The translations under genes were made by a program, and so were the position numbers. Below are positions 7,738 to 15,657 of a stretch of 64,000 bases of DNA, one piece after another (within the stretch, counting starts at the first letter, position 1; each line of letters opens with the position of its first letter). The stretch comes from Actinomycetospora straminea (lineage in GTDB: Bacteria > Actinomycetota > Actinomycetes > Mycobacteriales > Pseudonocardiaceae), in assembly GCF_028737255.1 (NCBI RefSeq), contig NZ_JAQZAN010000006.1:186001-250000 (forward strand), in the 5' to 3' direction. Under the pieces are notes generated by a model, which saw only the letters and a list, made by a program, of their open reading frames with translations, made no database searches and was not told the DNA's origin.

Positions 7738-8406
7738 TCAGGCCGCGAGGTCCTCCGGCGGCACCGTGTCGGCGATCTCGGCGAGCATCGCGATGTTGAG
7801 CTCGAAGGCGTGGCACGCCTCGTCGGCGATCCGGGCGCGCTCGACGTCGTCCCACGCTCCCTCGCCCGCGGCGTCGAGCAGCGCGCGGTAGCGGGTGCGG
7901 AAGGGCGGCACGGGGCCGAGGGCGGCGAAGTCGTAGAAGCGCGCGCCGTCCTCGGTCACGCCGTAGGTGCGCCGCAGCAGCCCGCGCACCGCCTGCCCGC
8001 CGGCGAGGTCGCCGAGGTAGCGGGTGTAGTGGTGGGCGACCCAGCCGCCGGGCCAGTCGTCGACGGTCGCGCGGATGCGGTCGACGTAGGCGGCGGTCGC
8101 GGGCAGCGGGGTGAGGTCGTCGGCCCAGCCCGGGCCGCGGAGGAACGCGAGGTCGGTGGCGATGGCGTCGCGGCGGCGCAGCGCGTCGACCGCGAAGCCG
8201 CCGACGACGGGGTGGTCGCGCAGCCGGTCGGTGCCGTCCTCGAGCGCCGAGTAGACGTGCCAGTACTGGACGACGAGCGTCGCGTAGTCGTCGAGCGCGA
8301 GGCGCCCGCCGAGCAGGGCGTCCATGTAGGTCGAGTGGTGCGCGCGCTCGTGGGCGGCGGCGGTGGCACGACGCAGGGCCTGGGAGAAGGGCTGGTGCTC
8401 GCTCAC
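7738..8406 (-). CDS. Biliverdin-producing heme oxygenase
   Basis: Oxidatively opens heme to biliverdin, CO and Fe2+, releasing iron. The 222-residue protein has the proximal-His region AAHERAHHSTYMDALLGG and the distal-helix motif YLGDLAGGQAVRGL (GDxxGGQ) that define canonical heme oxygenases. The GTG start at 8406 has GGAGG upstream. The promoter (TAGTGT -10 on this strand, 8442-8447) has an IdeR/DtxR-like box over its -35 region, consistent with derepression under iron limitation. It ends 2 bp from the convergent methyltransferase. Confidence 0.93.
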   Translation of the reverse strand: MSEHQPFSQALRRATAAAHERAHHSTYMDALLGGRLALDDYATLVVQYWHVYSALEDGTDRLRDHPVVGGFAVDALRRRDAIATDLAFLRGPGWADDLTPLPATAAYVDRIRATVDDWPGGWVAHHYTRYLGDLAGGQAVRGLLRRTYGVTEDGARFYDFAALGPVPPFRTRYRALLDAAGEGAWDDVERARIADEACHAFELNIAMLAEIADTVPPEDLAA

Positions 8407-8457
8407 GGTCCGCCTCCGGTGTCGCTGGGCTACCGACGACGACACTAGGGTCCGCGA

Positions 8458-8476
8458 TCGAGTAAGGCTAGCCTCA
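8458..8476. promoter_or_regulatory. IdeR/DtxR-like iron box
   Basis: The 19-mer TCGAGTAAGGCTAGCCTCA matches the DtxR/IdeR consensus at about 13 of 19 positions, including the core AGGCTA and the CCT half. It covers the expected -35 of the heme oxygenase promoter (its -10 is at 8442-8447), and lies about 37 bp upstream of the divergent epimerase gene. Iron-dependent repression of heme oxygenase is inferred from this match. Confidence 0.7.
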
Positions 8477-8512
8477 CTCCAGGCGGCGCCGGCGTCTGCC
8501 AGGCTCCCGGGT

Positions 8513-9370
8513 GTGCGGGTGGCGGTGACGGGCGCGAGCGGCTTCCTCGGGCGCGCGGTGGTGTCCGCGCTGGTCGGCGCCGGTCACGACGTCGTGGGGG
8601 TCACCCGCGGCCGGCCCGTCGGCGCGGGCGTCGAGGTGCGCAGCGCGATGCTGGAACGCCCCGAGCAGGTGGCCGCCGCCCTCGCGGGCGTCGACGCCGT
8701 GTGCCACCTCGCGGCCGTCGTCCGGGTGCGCGACTCCCTCGCCGACCCGCTCGGCACCTGGCGGACCAACCTCGGCGGCACCCTCGCCGTGCTCGACGCC
8801 CTGCCCCCCGGCGCGCGGCTCGTGCTCGCCTCGAGCGCGGCGATCGCCGACGACCGGCCGCCGCCGCACCCCTATGGCGCCGCGAAGCTCGCCGCGGACC
8901 TCGCCGCCCGCGACGCGGCCGTGGCGGGCCGGGTGGGGGCGGTGTCGCTGCGGTTCGCCAACGTCGCGGGCCCGGGCGACGGCGACCCCACGCGCCTCGT
9001 CCCGGCCGTGCTGGCCGCGGCGGCCGGCCGCACCGGCGCGTTCGTCGTGAACGGCGACGGCGCGGCAGTGCGCGACCTCGTGCACGTCGCGGACGCCGCG
9101 CGCGCCGTCGTCGCCGCCCTCACCGTCGCGACCCCGGGGACGTACCGCGCGGTGCCGATCGGGAGCGGGCGCCCGGTGACGGTGCGCGACGTCCTGGACG
9201 CCGCCGAGCGGGTGCTCGGGCGCCCCGTGCCCGTGCGCCACCGCGGGGCGGCCCCCGAGGCGCGGGCGGTCACCGTCGACCCGGCCCGCGCCCGCGACGA
9301 GCTCGGCTGGGTCGCGGAGTGCTCCGACCTCGACCGCATCGTCCGTGACGCGTGGTCCGGGGAGTCGTGA
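8513..9370 (+). CDS. NAD-dependent epimerase/dehydratase (extended SDR)
   Basis: 285 residues. The N-terminal Rossmann motif VAVTGASGFLGRAVV (TGxxGFxG) is followed by DAVCHLAAVV, LASSAAIA (Ser), the catalytic PYGAAKLAAD (YxxxK) and SLRFANVAGPGDG. This is a nucleotide-sugar epimerase/dehydratase-like fold; the actual substrate is unknown. The GTG at 8513 is the start just before the Rossmann strand. It is divergent from heme oxygenase and shares the IdeR-like box region, so iron effects on this gene are possible but unproven. Confidence 0.85.
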   Translation: MRVAVTGASGFLGRAVVSALVGAGHDVVGVTRGRPVGAGVEVRSAMLERPEQVAAALAGVDAVCHLAAVVRVRDSLADPLGTWRTNLGGTLAVLDALPPGARLVLASSAAIADDRPPPHPYGAAKLAADLAARDAAVAGRVGAVSLRFANVAGPGDGDPTRLVPAVLAAAAGRTGAFVVNGDGAAVRDLVHVADAARAVVAALTVATPGTYRAVPIGSGRPVTVRDVLDAAERVLGRPVPVRHRGAAPEARAVTVDPARARDELGWVAECSDLDRIVRDAWSGES

Positions 9371-9418
9371 CGCCGCGAGCCCACCTCACTGTCGGGGGTC
9401 GGCCCTAGCGTGCGGTGC

Positions 9419-9907
9419 ATGGCTCTCTGGACCGACTTCGCCGCGGCCGCGCCCCGCATCGCCGAGGTGTTCACGCGCCGCCACGCCGCCACCGGGTACC
9501 TGTGCATGCTCGGCACGCTGAGACCCGACGGCTTCCCCCGCATCAGCCCGATGGAGCCGCGGTTCCTCGAGGGCGACCTCTGGCTCGTCGGGATGCCCGA
9601 CACCGCGAAGTTCGCGGACCTGCGCGCCGACCCTCGGTTCGCCCTCCACACCGCGACGACCGACACGCGGGTCACCGAGGGCGACGCCAAGCTCTGGGGC
9701 CGGGTCGAGGACGTCCGCGACGAGGCGCTGCACCAGCGCTTCGCCGAGGCGGTCTACGAGGAGATCGGGCTCGACCTGCGCGGCCAGCGGTTCGACCAGT
9801 TCCTCCGCGCGGACATCGTCGGCGCGGCGTCGGTGGCCGTCGGCGAGCACATGGACGTCACCACGTGGCGGGAGGGCAGGGCGGAGACGGTCGTCCGCAA
9901 GCACTGA
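9419..9907 (+). CDS. Pyridoxamine 5'-phosphate oxidase-fold protein
   Basis: 162 residues, a split-barrel flavin/F420-binding fold: TGYLCMLGTLRPDGFPRISP, LEGDLWLVGMPDTAKFADLRADPRFALHTA, then a helix-rich C-terminus. Actinobacterial members of this family bind FMN, F420, heme or biliverdin; the ligand is not clear here. The start is the ATG at 9419, with TAGCGT 7 nt upstream (leaderless pattern). The previous codons also read in frame from a GTG at 9410. Confidence 0.82.
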   Translation: MALWTDFAAAAPRIAEVFTRRHAATGYLCMLGTLRPDGFPRISPMEPRFLEGDLWLVGMPDTAKFADLRADPRFALHTATTDTRVTEGDAKLWGRVEDVRDEALHQRFAEAVYEEIGLDLRGQRFDQFLRADIVGAASVAVGEHMDVTTWREGRAETVVRKH

Positions 9908-9922
9908 CCGCCGCGGGGACGG

Positions 9923-10807
9923 TCAGCTCGGCATGACGAACTGGTAGCCCTGCTCCTGCAGCCAGGGCAGGAGCTCGCGCACGGCCTCGACCGTCTGCTC
10001 GCGGGGCCCGCCGCCGTCGTGGAAGAGCACGACGGCGCCGGGGTGCACGCCCTGCTGGACGCTGCCGACGATCGCGCCGGTGCCCGGCTGGGTCCAGTCC
10101 AGGGTGTCCACCGACCAGCCGAGCGGGCGCATGCCGGTCTGCGCGGCGACCTCGTCGAGCAGCGGGGTCCAGCGGCCCTCGGGGGCGCGGAAGTAGTCGA
10201 TGGTCGCCGGCGGCGCGACGACCTCCGAGAGCGAGGTGCGGCTGCGCTGCAGCTGCTGGCTCATGAGGTCCTGGGCGTTGCTGCCCACGGTCGCGTCGTG
10301 GGTCATCGTGTGGTCGCAGAGGCGGTGGCCCTCGTTGATGACGCGCTGCACCAGCTCGGGGTGGGCGAGGGCCTGGTCGCCGATCATGCAGAAGGTGGCC
10401 TTGGCGCCGTACTCCGCCAGGATGTCGAGCACCTCCGGCGTGTACTCGGGCGTCGGGCCGTCGTCGAAGGTCAGGGCCACGGCCGGGCGATCGGTGCCGG
10501 TGTCGGTGACGGTCAGCAGCGACGACGTGATCGCGGGGCGGGCGAAGCCCGGCATGCCGCGCGCGGGCGCGTCCTCGCCGGCGCGGACCGGGCGCCCGGC
10601 CGCGTTCACGGCCGCGGGCGCGGTCACGGCCGGGCCGGTCGCGAGGACCTGGCGGGCGCCGACGTCACTGAGCACGACGGCGGTCACGCCGGTCATCAGC
10701 GCGATCGTCGTCAACAGCCCGGCCCATCGATAGATGTAGGGCGGGCTGACGATCTGGCGCAGGATGACGCGCTGCCGAGGAGTGAGCATGTATCTCATCC
10801 GTCCCAT
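9923..10807 (-). CDS. Polysaccharide deacetylase (NodB/CE4), membrane-anchored
   Basis: A 294-residue extracytoplasmic enzyme with an N-terminal transmembrane anchor near residues 30-50 (LLTTIALMTGVTAVVLSDV). All five CE4 motifs are present: TFDDGP, DHTMTH, RAPEGRW, DTLDW and VLFHDGGG. It should remove N-acetyl groups from peptidoglycan or another cell-wall glycan using a metal held by D and two H. The start could be any of three nearby ATGs (10807, 10798, 10789). The 5' flank has short GAGGG/CCCTC inverted repeats. Confidence 0.9.
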   Translation of the reverse strand: MGRMRYMLTPRQRVILRQIVSPPYIYRWAGLLTTIALMTGVTAVVLSDVGARQVLATGPAVTAPAAVNAAGRPVRAGEDAPARGMPGFARPAITSSLLTVTDTGTDRPAVALTFDDGPTPEYTPEVLDILAEYGAKATFCMIGDQALAHPELVQRVINEGHRLCDHTMTHDATVGSNAQDLMSQQLQRSRTSLSEVVAPPATIDYFRAPEGRWTPLLDEVAAQTGMRPLGWSVDTLDWTQPGTGAIVGSVQQGVHPGAVVLFHDGGGPREQTVEAVRELLPWLQEQGYQFVMPS

Positions 10808-10956
10808 CAGTCACAGGCGTCACAGCGAGAGACACCATAGAGGGCCCCTCTCGTGACGAGCGAGGGACCCTCTACGTCTGATCGAGTGAATGTCGTCGGA
10901 GGGCGACCAGATCACCCCGCCGTTCGGGCCGACGGGTGGCCGGGAAGCCCGCCCGC

Positions 10957-12597
10957 GTGAAGAAGCTGATCAACGCGACCGAGGACGTCGTCCCCGAGGC
11001 CCTGACCGGCGTCGCCCGGGTGACCGAGGGCGCCGCCCTGGTGGAGGGCCACCGCGCCCTCGTGCGCACGGACCGGACGGCGGGCCGGGTCGCGGTCCTC
11101 TCCGGCGGCGGCTCGGGGCACGAGCCGGCGTTCGCCGGCTACGTCGGGCCGGGGCACCTCGACGGCGCGGTGTGCGGCGAGGTGTTCGCGTCGCCGGGGG
11201 TGGACGCCGTGCTCGCGGCGATCCGCGCGGTCGACGACCCCACGCTGCTCGTCGTCATGAACTACACCGGCGACCGGCTCAACTTCGGCCTGGCCGCCCA
11301 GCTCGCGCGGGCCGAGGGCCGGGAGTGCGCGATGATCACCGTCGCCGACGACGTCGCCCTCGACGCCGACGACGACGTCACCGCCGGGCGCCGCGGGTTG
11401 GCCGGGACGGTGCTCGTGACCAAGGTGGCGGGCGCCGCGGCGGCCGCGGGCCGGTCGCTCGACGAGGTCACCGAGGCCGCGCAGGCCGCCGCCGCGGCGG
11501 TGGGCACCATGGGCCTCGCCCTGGCCCCGGCGACCGTGCCCGGCGGCGAGGCCGGGTTCTCGCTCGGCGACGAGGAGATCGAGATCGGGCTCGGCATCCA
11601 CGGCGAGCCGGGCGTGCGGCGGGAGTCGCTGCGCGGCGCGGACGAGCTCGTCGACGAGCTGGTCGCGACCGTCTGCGACGACCGCGCGATCGGCGCCGGC
11701 GACCGCGTCGTCGTCCTGGTCAACGGCACCGGCGCCACCCCGCCGATGGAGCTGTCGATCGTCCTGCGCCGCGCCGTCGAGAACCTCGGCGAGCGGGGCG
11801 TCACCGTCGAGCGCGGCTGGTCGGGCACGTTCCTCTCGTCGATCGACATGGCCGGGGTGTCGGTGGCGCTGCTGCCCGTGGACGACGACCGCCTCGCGCT
11901 GATCGACGCCCCCGCCCGCTCGGCGGGCTGGCCATCGGGCTCCGGCGTGCTCTCCGGTTCGGCGTCCGAACCCGTGCCGTCGGTCGCCGTGCCCGGCGAG
12001 ACCACGCCGACCTCCGGCGACGGCACCGGGCGGCTGCGCGGCACGGTCGAGGCGGTCGGCCGGGCGGTCCGCGACGCCGAGGACCACCTCACCGAGCTCG
12101 ACGCCGCGACCGGCGACGGCGACCTCGGCACCTCGCTGTCCCGCGGGGCGAAGGCGGTGCTCGACGACCTCGACGCCACCGACCTCGACGACCCCGTCGC
12201 GACGCTGCGGATGGTCGCCGCTTCCGTGCGACGGGCGATCGGCGGCACCTCCGGTCCGCTGCTCGCGACGGCGCTGCTGCACGCGGCCGAGCACCTCGAC
12301 GCCGGCGGGTCACCCGACGAGGCGCTGCGCGCGGCCGCGGACGGGATCGCCGACCTCGGCGGGGCCCGGCGCGGCGACCGCACCCTGCTCGACGCCCTCT
12401 ACCCCGCCGCCGACGCGCTCGCCTCCTCCGGCTCGATGACCGACGCCGCCGATGCCGCGGCCGAGGGCGCCGAGGCCACCGCGACCATGACCCCGCGCCG
12501 GGGCCGGTCGAGCTACCTCGGCGAGCGCGCCCACGGCCACCGCGACGCGGGCGCCGAGGCGGTGGTGATCGTGCTGCGGGCGCTCGCCGAGGCCTGA
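10957..12597 (+). CDS. Dihydroxyacetone kinase, fused DhaK-DhaL (ATP-dependent)
   Basis: Phosphorylates dihydroxyacetone to DHAP with ATP. The DhaK domain (first ~320 residues) shows MKKLINATEDVVPEAL, SGGGSGHEP and GLGIHGEPG, whose His binds the substrate covalently. After a Ser/Pro linker (SGSASEPVPSVAVPG), the DhaL domain has ATGDGDLGTSL (Mg-ATP aspartates) and GGTSGPL. The GTG at 10957 restores the usual MKKLIN start and has GGAAG upstream; a GTG 21 bp earlier is also possible. The single-chain architecture indicates the ATP-type, not the PTS-type enzyme. Confidence 0.93.
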   Translation: MKKLINATEDVVPEALTGVARVTEGAALVEGHRALVRTDRTAGRVAVLSGGGSGHEPAFAGYVGPGHLDGAVCGEVFASPGVDAVLAAIRAVDDPTLLVVMNYTGDRLNFGLAAQLARAEGRECAMITVADDVALDADDDVTAGRRGLAGTVLVTKVAGAAAAAGRSLDEVTEAAQAAAAAVGTMGLALAPATVPGGEAGFSLGDEEIEIGLGIHGEPGVRRESLRGADELVDELVATVCDDRAIGAGDRVVVLVNGTGATPPMELSIVLRRAVENLGERGVTVERGWSGTFLSSIDMAGVSVALLPVDDDRLALIDAPARSAGWPSGSGVLSGSASEPVPSVAVPGETTPTSGDGTGRLRGTVEAVGRAVRDAEDHLTELDAATGDGDLGTSLSRGAKAVLDDLDATDLDDPVATLRMVAASVRRAIGGTSGPLLATALLHAAEHLDAGGSPDEALRAAADGIADLGGARRGDRTLLDALYPAADALASSGSMTDAADAAAEGAEATATMTPRRGRSSYLGERAHGHRDAGAEAVVIVLRALAEA

Positions 12598-12678
12598 CAC
12601 AGGTCACGGCCAGGCGGCCCCCACATCCCGCTCACGGTGTCGGCGTGCACTCTGCGTCGAGACCACCCGGGAGGCACC

Positions 12679-13560
12679 GTGGACCACCACCGTCACCAGC
12701 GACCGCTCCCCCGCCCCGACGCCGATCTCGAGGACCAGGGCCTCGCGTTCGACCTCGGCACGCTCGACCGGCGCCGGGTGCTCCGCGTCCTGGGGCTCGG
12801 GGCGGTGGCGGTGGGCGTCGCCGCGTGCGGGAGCACCACGCCGGCGTCGACGACCAGTCCCGGCGAGATCCCCGACGAGACCGCCGGCCCGTTCCCCGGC
12901 GACGGCTCCACCGGCGCGAACGTGCTCACGCGGAGCGGCATCGTGCGCAGCGACATCCGCACCAGCTTCGGCGGGCCGACCGGCGTCGCCGAGGGCGTCC
13001 CGATGGTCCTCGAGCTCACCGTCGCCGACCTCGCCCGCGGCGGGTCGCCCTTCGCCGGCGCCGCGGTCTACGTCTGGCACTGCAACCGCGAGGGCGATTA
13101 CTCGCTCTACTCCGAGCGGATCGCCGGCGAGAACTACCTGCGCGGCGTCCAGATCGCCGACGCGGCGGGCCGCGTGCGCTTCACCAGCATCGTGCCCGCC
13201 TGCTACGAGGGGCGCTGGCCGCACGTCCACCTCGAGGTCTACCCCGACGCGCCGAGCATCGTCGACGCGGGCAACGCGATCGCCACCTCCCAGGTCGCCC
13301 TGCCCGAGGACACGTGTCGGCAGGTCTACGCGCAGCCGGGCTACGAGCAGTCCGCCACCGCACTCGACGACGTCACCCTGACCTCGGACAACGTCTTCGG
13401 CGACGACGGCGGCGCGAGCCAGCTCGCGACCGTCACCGGCGACGTCGCCACGGGCTACACCGTCGCCCTGCCCGTCCGGATCGACACCCGCACGGCCCCG
13501 GCGGCCGGCGGGCCGGGCGGACCCGACGGCGCGCCGCCCGGCGTTCGACCCTCCCGCTGA
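12679..13560 (+). CDS. Intradiol dioxygenase-like lipoprotein
   Basis: 293 residues. The N-terminus has a twin-arginine-like stretch RRRVLRVLGLGAVAVG ending in a lipobox VAACGS, so it is probably exported and lipid-anchored. The catalytic domain keeps the intradiol iron ligands: Tyr in FAGAAVYVWHCN and Tyr/His in ACYEGRWPHVHLEVY. Exported members of this family (often called twin-arginine intradiol dioxygenase-like) are common in actinobacteria; their substrates are mostly unknown. GGGAGG lies 4-5 nt before the GTG. A Gly/Pro-rich tail ends the protein. Confidence 0.85.
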   Translation: MDHHRHQRPLPRPDADLEDQGLAFDLGTLDRRRVLRVLGLGAVAVGVAACGSTTPASTTSPGEIPDETAGPFPGDGSTGANVLTRSGIVRSDIRTSFGGPTGVAEGVPMVLELTVADLARGGSPFAGAAVYVWHCNREGDYSLYSERIAGENYLRGVQIADAAGRVRFTSIVPACYEGRWPHVHLEVYPDAPSIVDAGNAIATSQVALPEDTCRQVYAQPGYEQSATALDDVTLTSDNVFGDDGGASQLATVTGDVATGYTVALPVRIDTRTAPAAGGPGGPDGAPPGVRPSR

Positions 13561-13564
13561 GCTA

Positions 13565-13593
13565 TTGACTTTCGATAGCTATCGCTCGAAGAT
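13565..13593 (+). promoter_or_regulatory. Promoter with palindromic operator in the spacer
   Basis: TTGACT (-35, 13565-13570) and GAAGAT (-10, 13588-13593) are 17 bp apart, and the ATG of the DUF2975 gene follows at 13600, so the mRNA is likely leaderless. The perfect 12-bp palindrome CGATAGCTATCG (13573-13584) lies within the spacer, where a bound repressor would block RNA polymerase. The small HTH protein encoded second in the operon is the obvious candidate. Confidence 0.7.
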
Positions 13594-13599
13594 CGATCC

Positions 13600-14067
13600 A
13601 TGAGCCCGGTCGTCATCGGTGCCCTGCGGGCACTCCTCGCCCTCATCGCGCTCGGGGCCCTCGCCGGTCAGGTCGCGATCGTCGTCGCCGTCGTCCTCGG
13701 GCTCGGCGACGGCGGGGTGACGGGCCTGGCACTGCTCTACGCCGTGCTCGGCGTCGCGGCGCTCGTCGCCCTCGAGGTGGGTCTGGTCGCCCTGTGGGTG
13801 CTGCTGGCGATGGTCCGCCGCGGTGCGATCTTCGACGACGCCGCCTTCCGCTGGGTCCGCGTCGTGACCGTCGCCGGGCTCGTCGCCGCGCTCGTCGTCG
13901 CCACCGTGTGCGTGCACTACGGGGAGATCGACGACGCGCCCGGCATGGTCCTCATCGGCGGCGCGGTCGGGGTCGGCGGCGCCGCCTACGCCCTGCTCAT
14001 GCTCGTCATGCGCGGGCTGCTGGCGAACGCGACGGGGCTGCGTCGCGAGCTCGACGAGGTGGTCTGA
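13600..14067 (+). CDS. DUF2975 membrane protein
   Basis: 155 residues with four hydrophobic segments (about residues 5-32, 42-72, 84-106 and 115-138) and the conserved cytoplasmic RRGAIFDDAAFRWVR loop between helices 2 and 3. This topology and motif define DUF2975. These proteins are typically paired with a YozG-like HTH protein, as here: the stop codon overlaps the next ATG by one base (TGATG), so the two are translationally coupled. The function is unknown. Confidence 0.85.
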   Translation: MSPVVIGALRALLALIALGALAGQVAIVVAVVLGLGDGGVTGLALLYAVLGVAALVALEVGLVALWVLLAMVRRGAIFDDAAFRWVRVVTVAGLVAALVVATVCVHYGEIDDAPGMVLIGGAVGVGGAAYALLMLVMRGLLANATGLRRELDEVV

Positions 14068-14300
14068 TGATCGTCGTCGACATCGACGTCATGCTCGCGC
14101 GCCGCAAGATGTCGGTCGCCGAGTTCGCCGAGGCCGTCGGTATCACGCCGGCCAACGTCGCCGTGCTCAAGAACGGGCGCGCCAAGGCCGTCCGCTTCAC
14201 GACCCTCGACGCGGTCTGCCGCGTCCTCGACTGCCAGCCCGGCGACGTCCTGCGCTGGGTGCCCGACGAGGAGCATGCGCACGTCAGTGCAGCGCCTTGA
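14067..14300 (+). CDS. YozG-like Cro/C1-family HTH regulator
   Basis: A 77-residue protein that is almost entirely one helix-turn-helix: MLARRKMSVAEFAEAVGITPANVAVLKNGRAKAVRFTTLDAVCRVLDCQPGDVLRW is its core. It matches the small XRE regulators co-encoded with DUF2975 proteins. It likely represses its own operon through the CGATAGCTATCG palindrome in the promoter spacer (inference). The 3' end overlaps the convergent gdx gene by 17 bp. Confidence 0.88.
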   Translation: MIVVDIDVMLARRKMSVAEFAEAVGITPANVAVLKNGRAKAVRFTTLDAVCRVLDCQPGDVLRWVPDEEHAHVSAAP

Positions 14301-14598
14301 GCCCGATCACCCCGCCGACGATCGCCAGCAGGAACACGATCTTGAGCGCGCTCACCGGCTCCTCGCCCGTCGCCATCGCGTAGGTGACGGTCAGGGCCGC
14401 GCCGATCCCGACCCAGACCACGTACGAGGTGCCGGTGGGCAGCGTGCGCATGGCCAACGCCAGCCCGATCATGCTCAGGAGCAGGGCGACGACGAAGACC
14501 ACCGACGGCACCAGCCGGGAGAAACCGGCGGCTTTGCCGAGGGCGGTCGCCCAGACGGCTTCCAGGACACCGGAGACGACGAGCGCGATCCACGCCAT
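14284..14598 (-). CDS. gdx: SMR-family guanidinium exporter (Gdx/SugE)
   Basis: A 104-residue, four-helix small multidrug resistance protein. It carries the essential membrane Glu (SGVLEAVWAT, E13), the GFSRLVPS loop, LPTGTSYVVWVGIGA in helix 3 and the C-terminal GLKALH, which groups it with SugE/Gdx rather than EmrE. Gdx dimers export guanidinium against proton uptake. A guanidine-III riboswitch lies just upstream in its leader, which strongly supports this substrate. A GAGG ribosome binding site lies just before the ATG and can pair with the following CCTC. Confidence 0.93.
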   Translation of the reverse strand: MAWIALVVSGVLEAVWATALGKAAGFSRLVPSVVFVVALLLSMIGLALAMRTLPTGTSYVVWVGIGAALTVTYAMATGEEPVSALKIVFLLAIVGGVIGLKALH

Positions 14599-14615
14599 GA
14601 GGGGCCTCGCAGGGT

Positions 14616-14656
14616 CGCCGTCTTGTCGTGGGCTGGGTACGGCGCCGCTCGTCCAG
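14616..14656 (-). promoter_or_regulatory. Guanidine-III riboswitch (mini-ykkC-III)
   Basis: Read on the minus strand, the 41 nt begin CTGGACGAG, continue GGCGCCGTACCCAG, and end ACGACAAGACGGCG. The CTGG/CCAG and CGCCGT/ACGGCG pairings and the invariant ACAAGACGGCG tail are those of the guanidine-III class, as I recall it from the Thermobifida fusca aptamer. It ends 17 nt before the gdx start. Guanidine binding should free the ribosome binding site and raise expression of the exporter. Confidence 0.9.
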
Positions 14657-14715
14657 GGAGCCACGATCGCCGGGGCCCGCCGTCATGGTCGCAACGGCGT
14701 GCGCCGGTCTCCACG

Positions 14716-15639
14716 TCACGTGTGGTGGGTCCGGTCTCCCCCCGCCTCCGCGATCCAGGACCGGACGGTGAGCACGGCGTCGGCGAACGCCGCGGGCGCC
14801 TCGTAGGGCAGCGCGTGCCCCGCGTCGACGACCCGGTGCTCGTGGCGGGCGGTGAACATCGCGGCGTGGTCGGCGGTGCCGCCGGGCTTGAGGGTGTCGC
14901 TCGCCCCGTCCAGCGTCACCGCGGGCACGGTGATCGGCGGGCGCCCGGCCAGCCGGGCCTCGAGGGCGTCGTGGACCGGGTCGCCGTCGGCGTTGCCGAG
15001 CGCGTGACGGTAGGCGTGGACGACGACGTCGACGAAGTCGGGGTTGTCGAACGCCACGGCCGTGCGGTCGAACAGGGCGTCGTCGAACGACCATCGCGGC
15101 GACCACTGCCGCCACAGCATCCGGCACAGCTCGCGGCGGTGGGCGGCGAGCCCGGCCCGGCCGCGCTCGGTCTGGAACAGGTGCTGGTACCAGAGCGCGT
15201 GCTCGAGGGCCGGGTCCGCGGGCGCGCGCTGGGCGGCGACGTCGATGACGTCGTAGCTCGCCAGGGACACGAGCCCGGCCACCCGCTCCGGCCACAGCGC
15301 GGCGACGACGCAGGACGACAGCCCGCCCCAGTCGTAGCCGCCGACGACCGGGGCGTCGAGCTCCAGGGCGTCGACCAGGGCGAGCAGGTCGGACCCGAGC
15401 GCGGCCTGCTGCCCGCTGCGCATCGTCGTCGCCGACCGGAAGCGCGTCGGTCCGTGCCCCCGCAGGTACGGGCGGACGACCCGAGCGCCCTGTGCGGTCA
15501 GGTGCGGGACGACCTCGTCGTAGGCGTGGACGTCGTACGGGAAGCCGTGCACGAGCACGACCGGCCAGCCGTCGGCGGGCCCGTCCTCGAGGTGGGCGGT
15601 GGCCAGGACCCCGGCGTCGACCTGCCGCGTGATCGCCAC
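14716..15639 (-). CDS. Alpha/beta hydrolase, epoxide hydrolase-like
   Basis: 307 residues. Motifs are VLVHGFPYD (oxyanion hole), RGHGPTR, the elbow GGYDWGG with Asp as nucleophile, DGASDTLKPG (acid) and DAGHALPYEAP (His). An Asp nucleophile in Sm-x-Nu-x-Sm points to epoxide hydrolases or haloalkane dehalogenases rather than esterases. The GTG at 15639 has TAGGGT 8 nt upstream (leaderless pattern). Its substrate is unknown. Confidence 0.82.
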   Translation of the reverse strand: MAITRQVDAGVLATAHLEDGPADGWPVVLVHGFPYDVHAYDEVVPHLTAQGARVVRPYLRGHGPTRFRSATTMRSGQQAALGSDLLALVDALELDAPVVGGYDWGGLSSCVVAALWPERVAGLVSLASYDVIDVAAQRAPADPALEHALWYQHLFQTERGRAGLAAHRRELCRMLWRQWSPRWSFDDALFDRTAVAFDNPDFVDVVVHAYRHALGNADGDPVHDALEARLAGRPPITVPAVTLDGASDTLKPGGTADHAAMFTARHEHRVVDAGHALPYEAPAAFADAVLTVRSWIAEAGGDRTHHT

Positions 15640-15657
15640 GGTCCTCGACCCTAGAGG

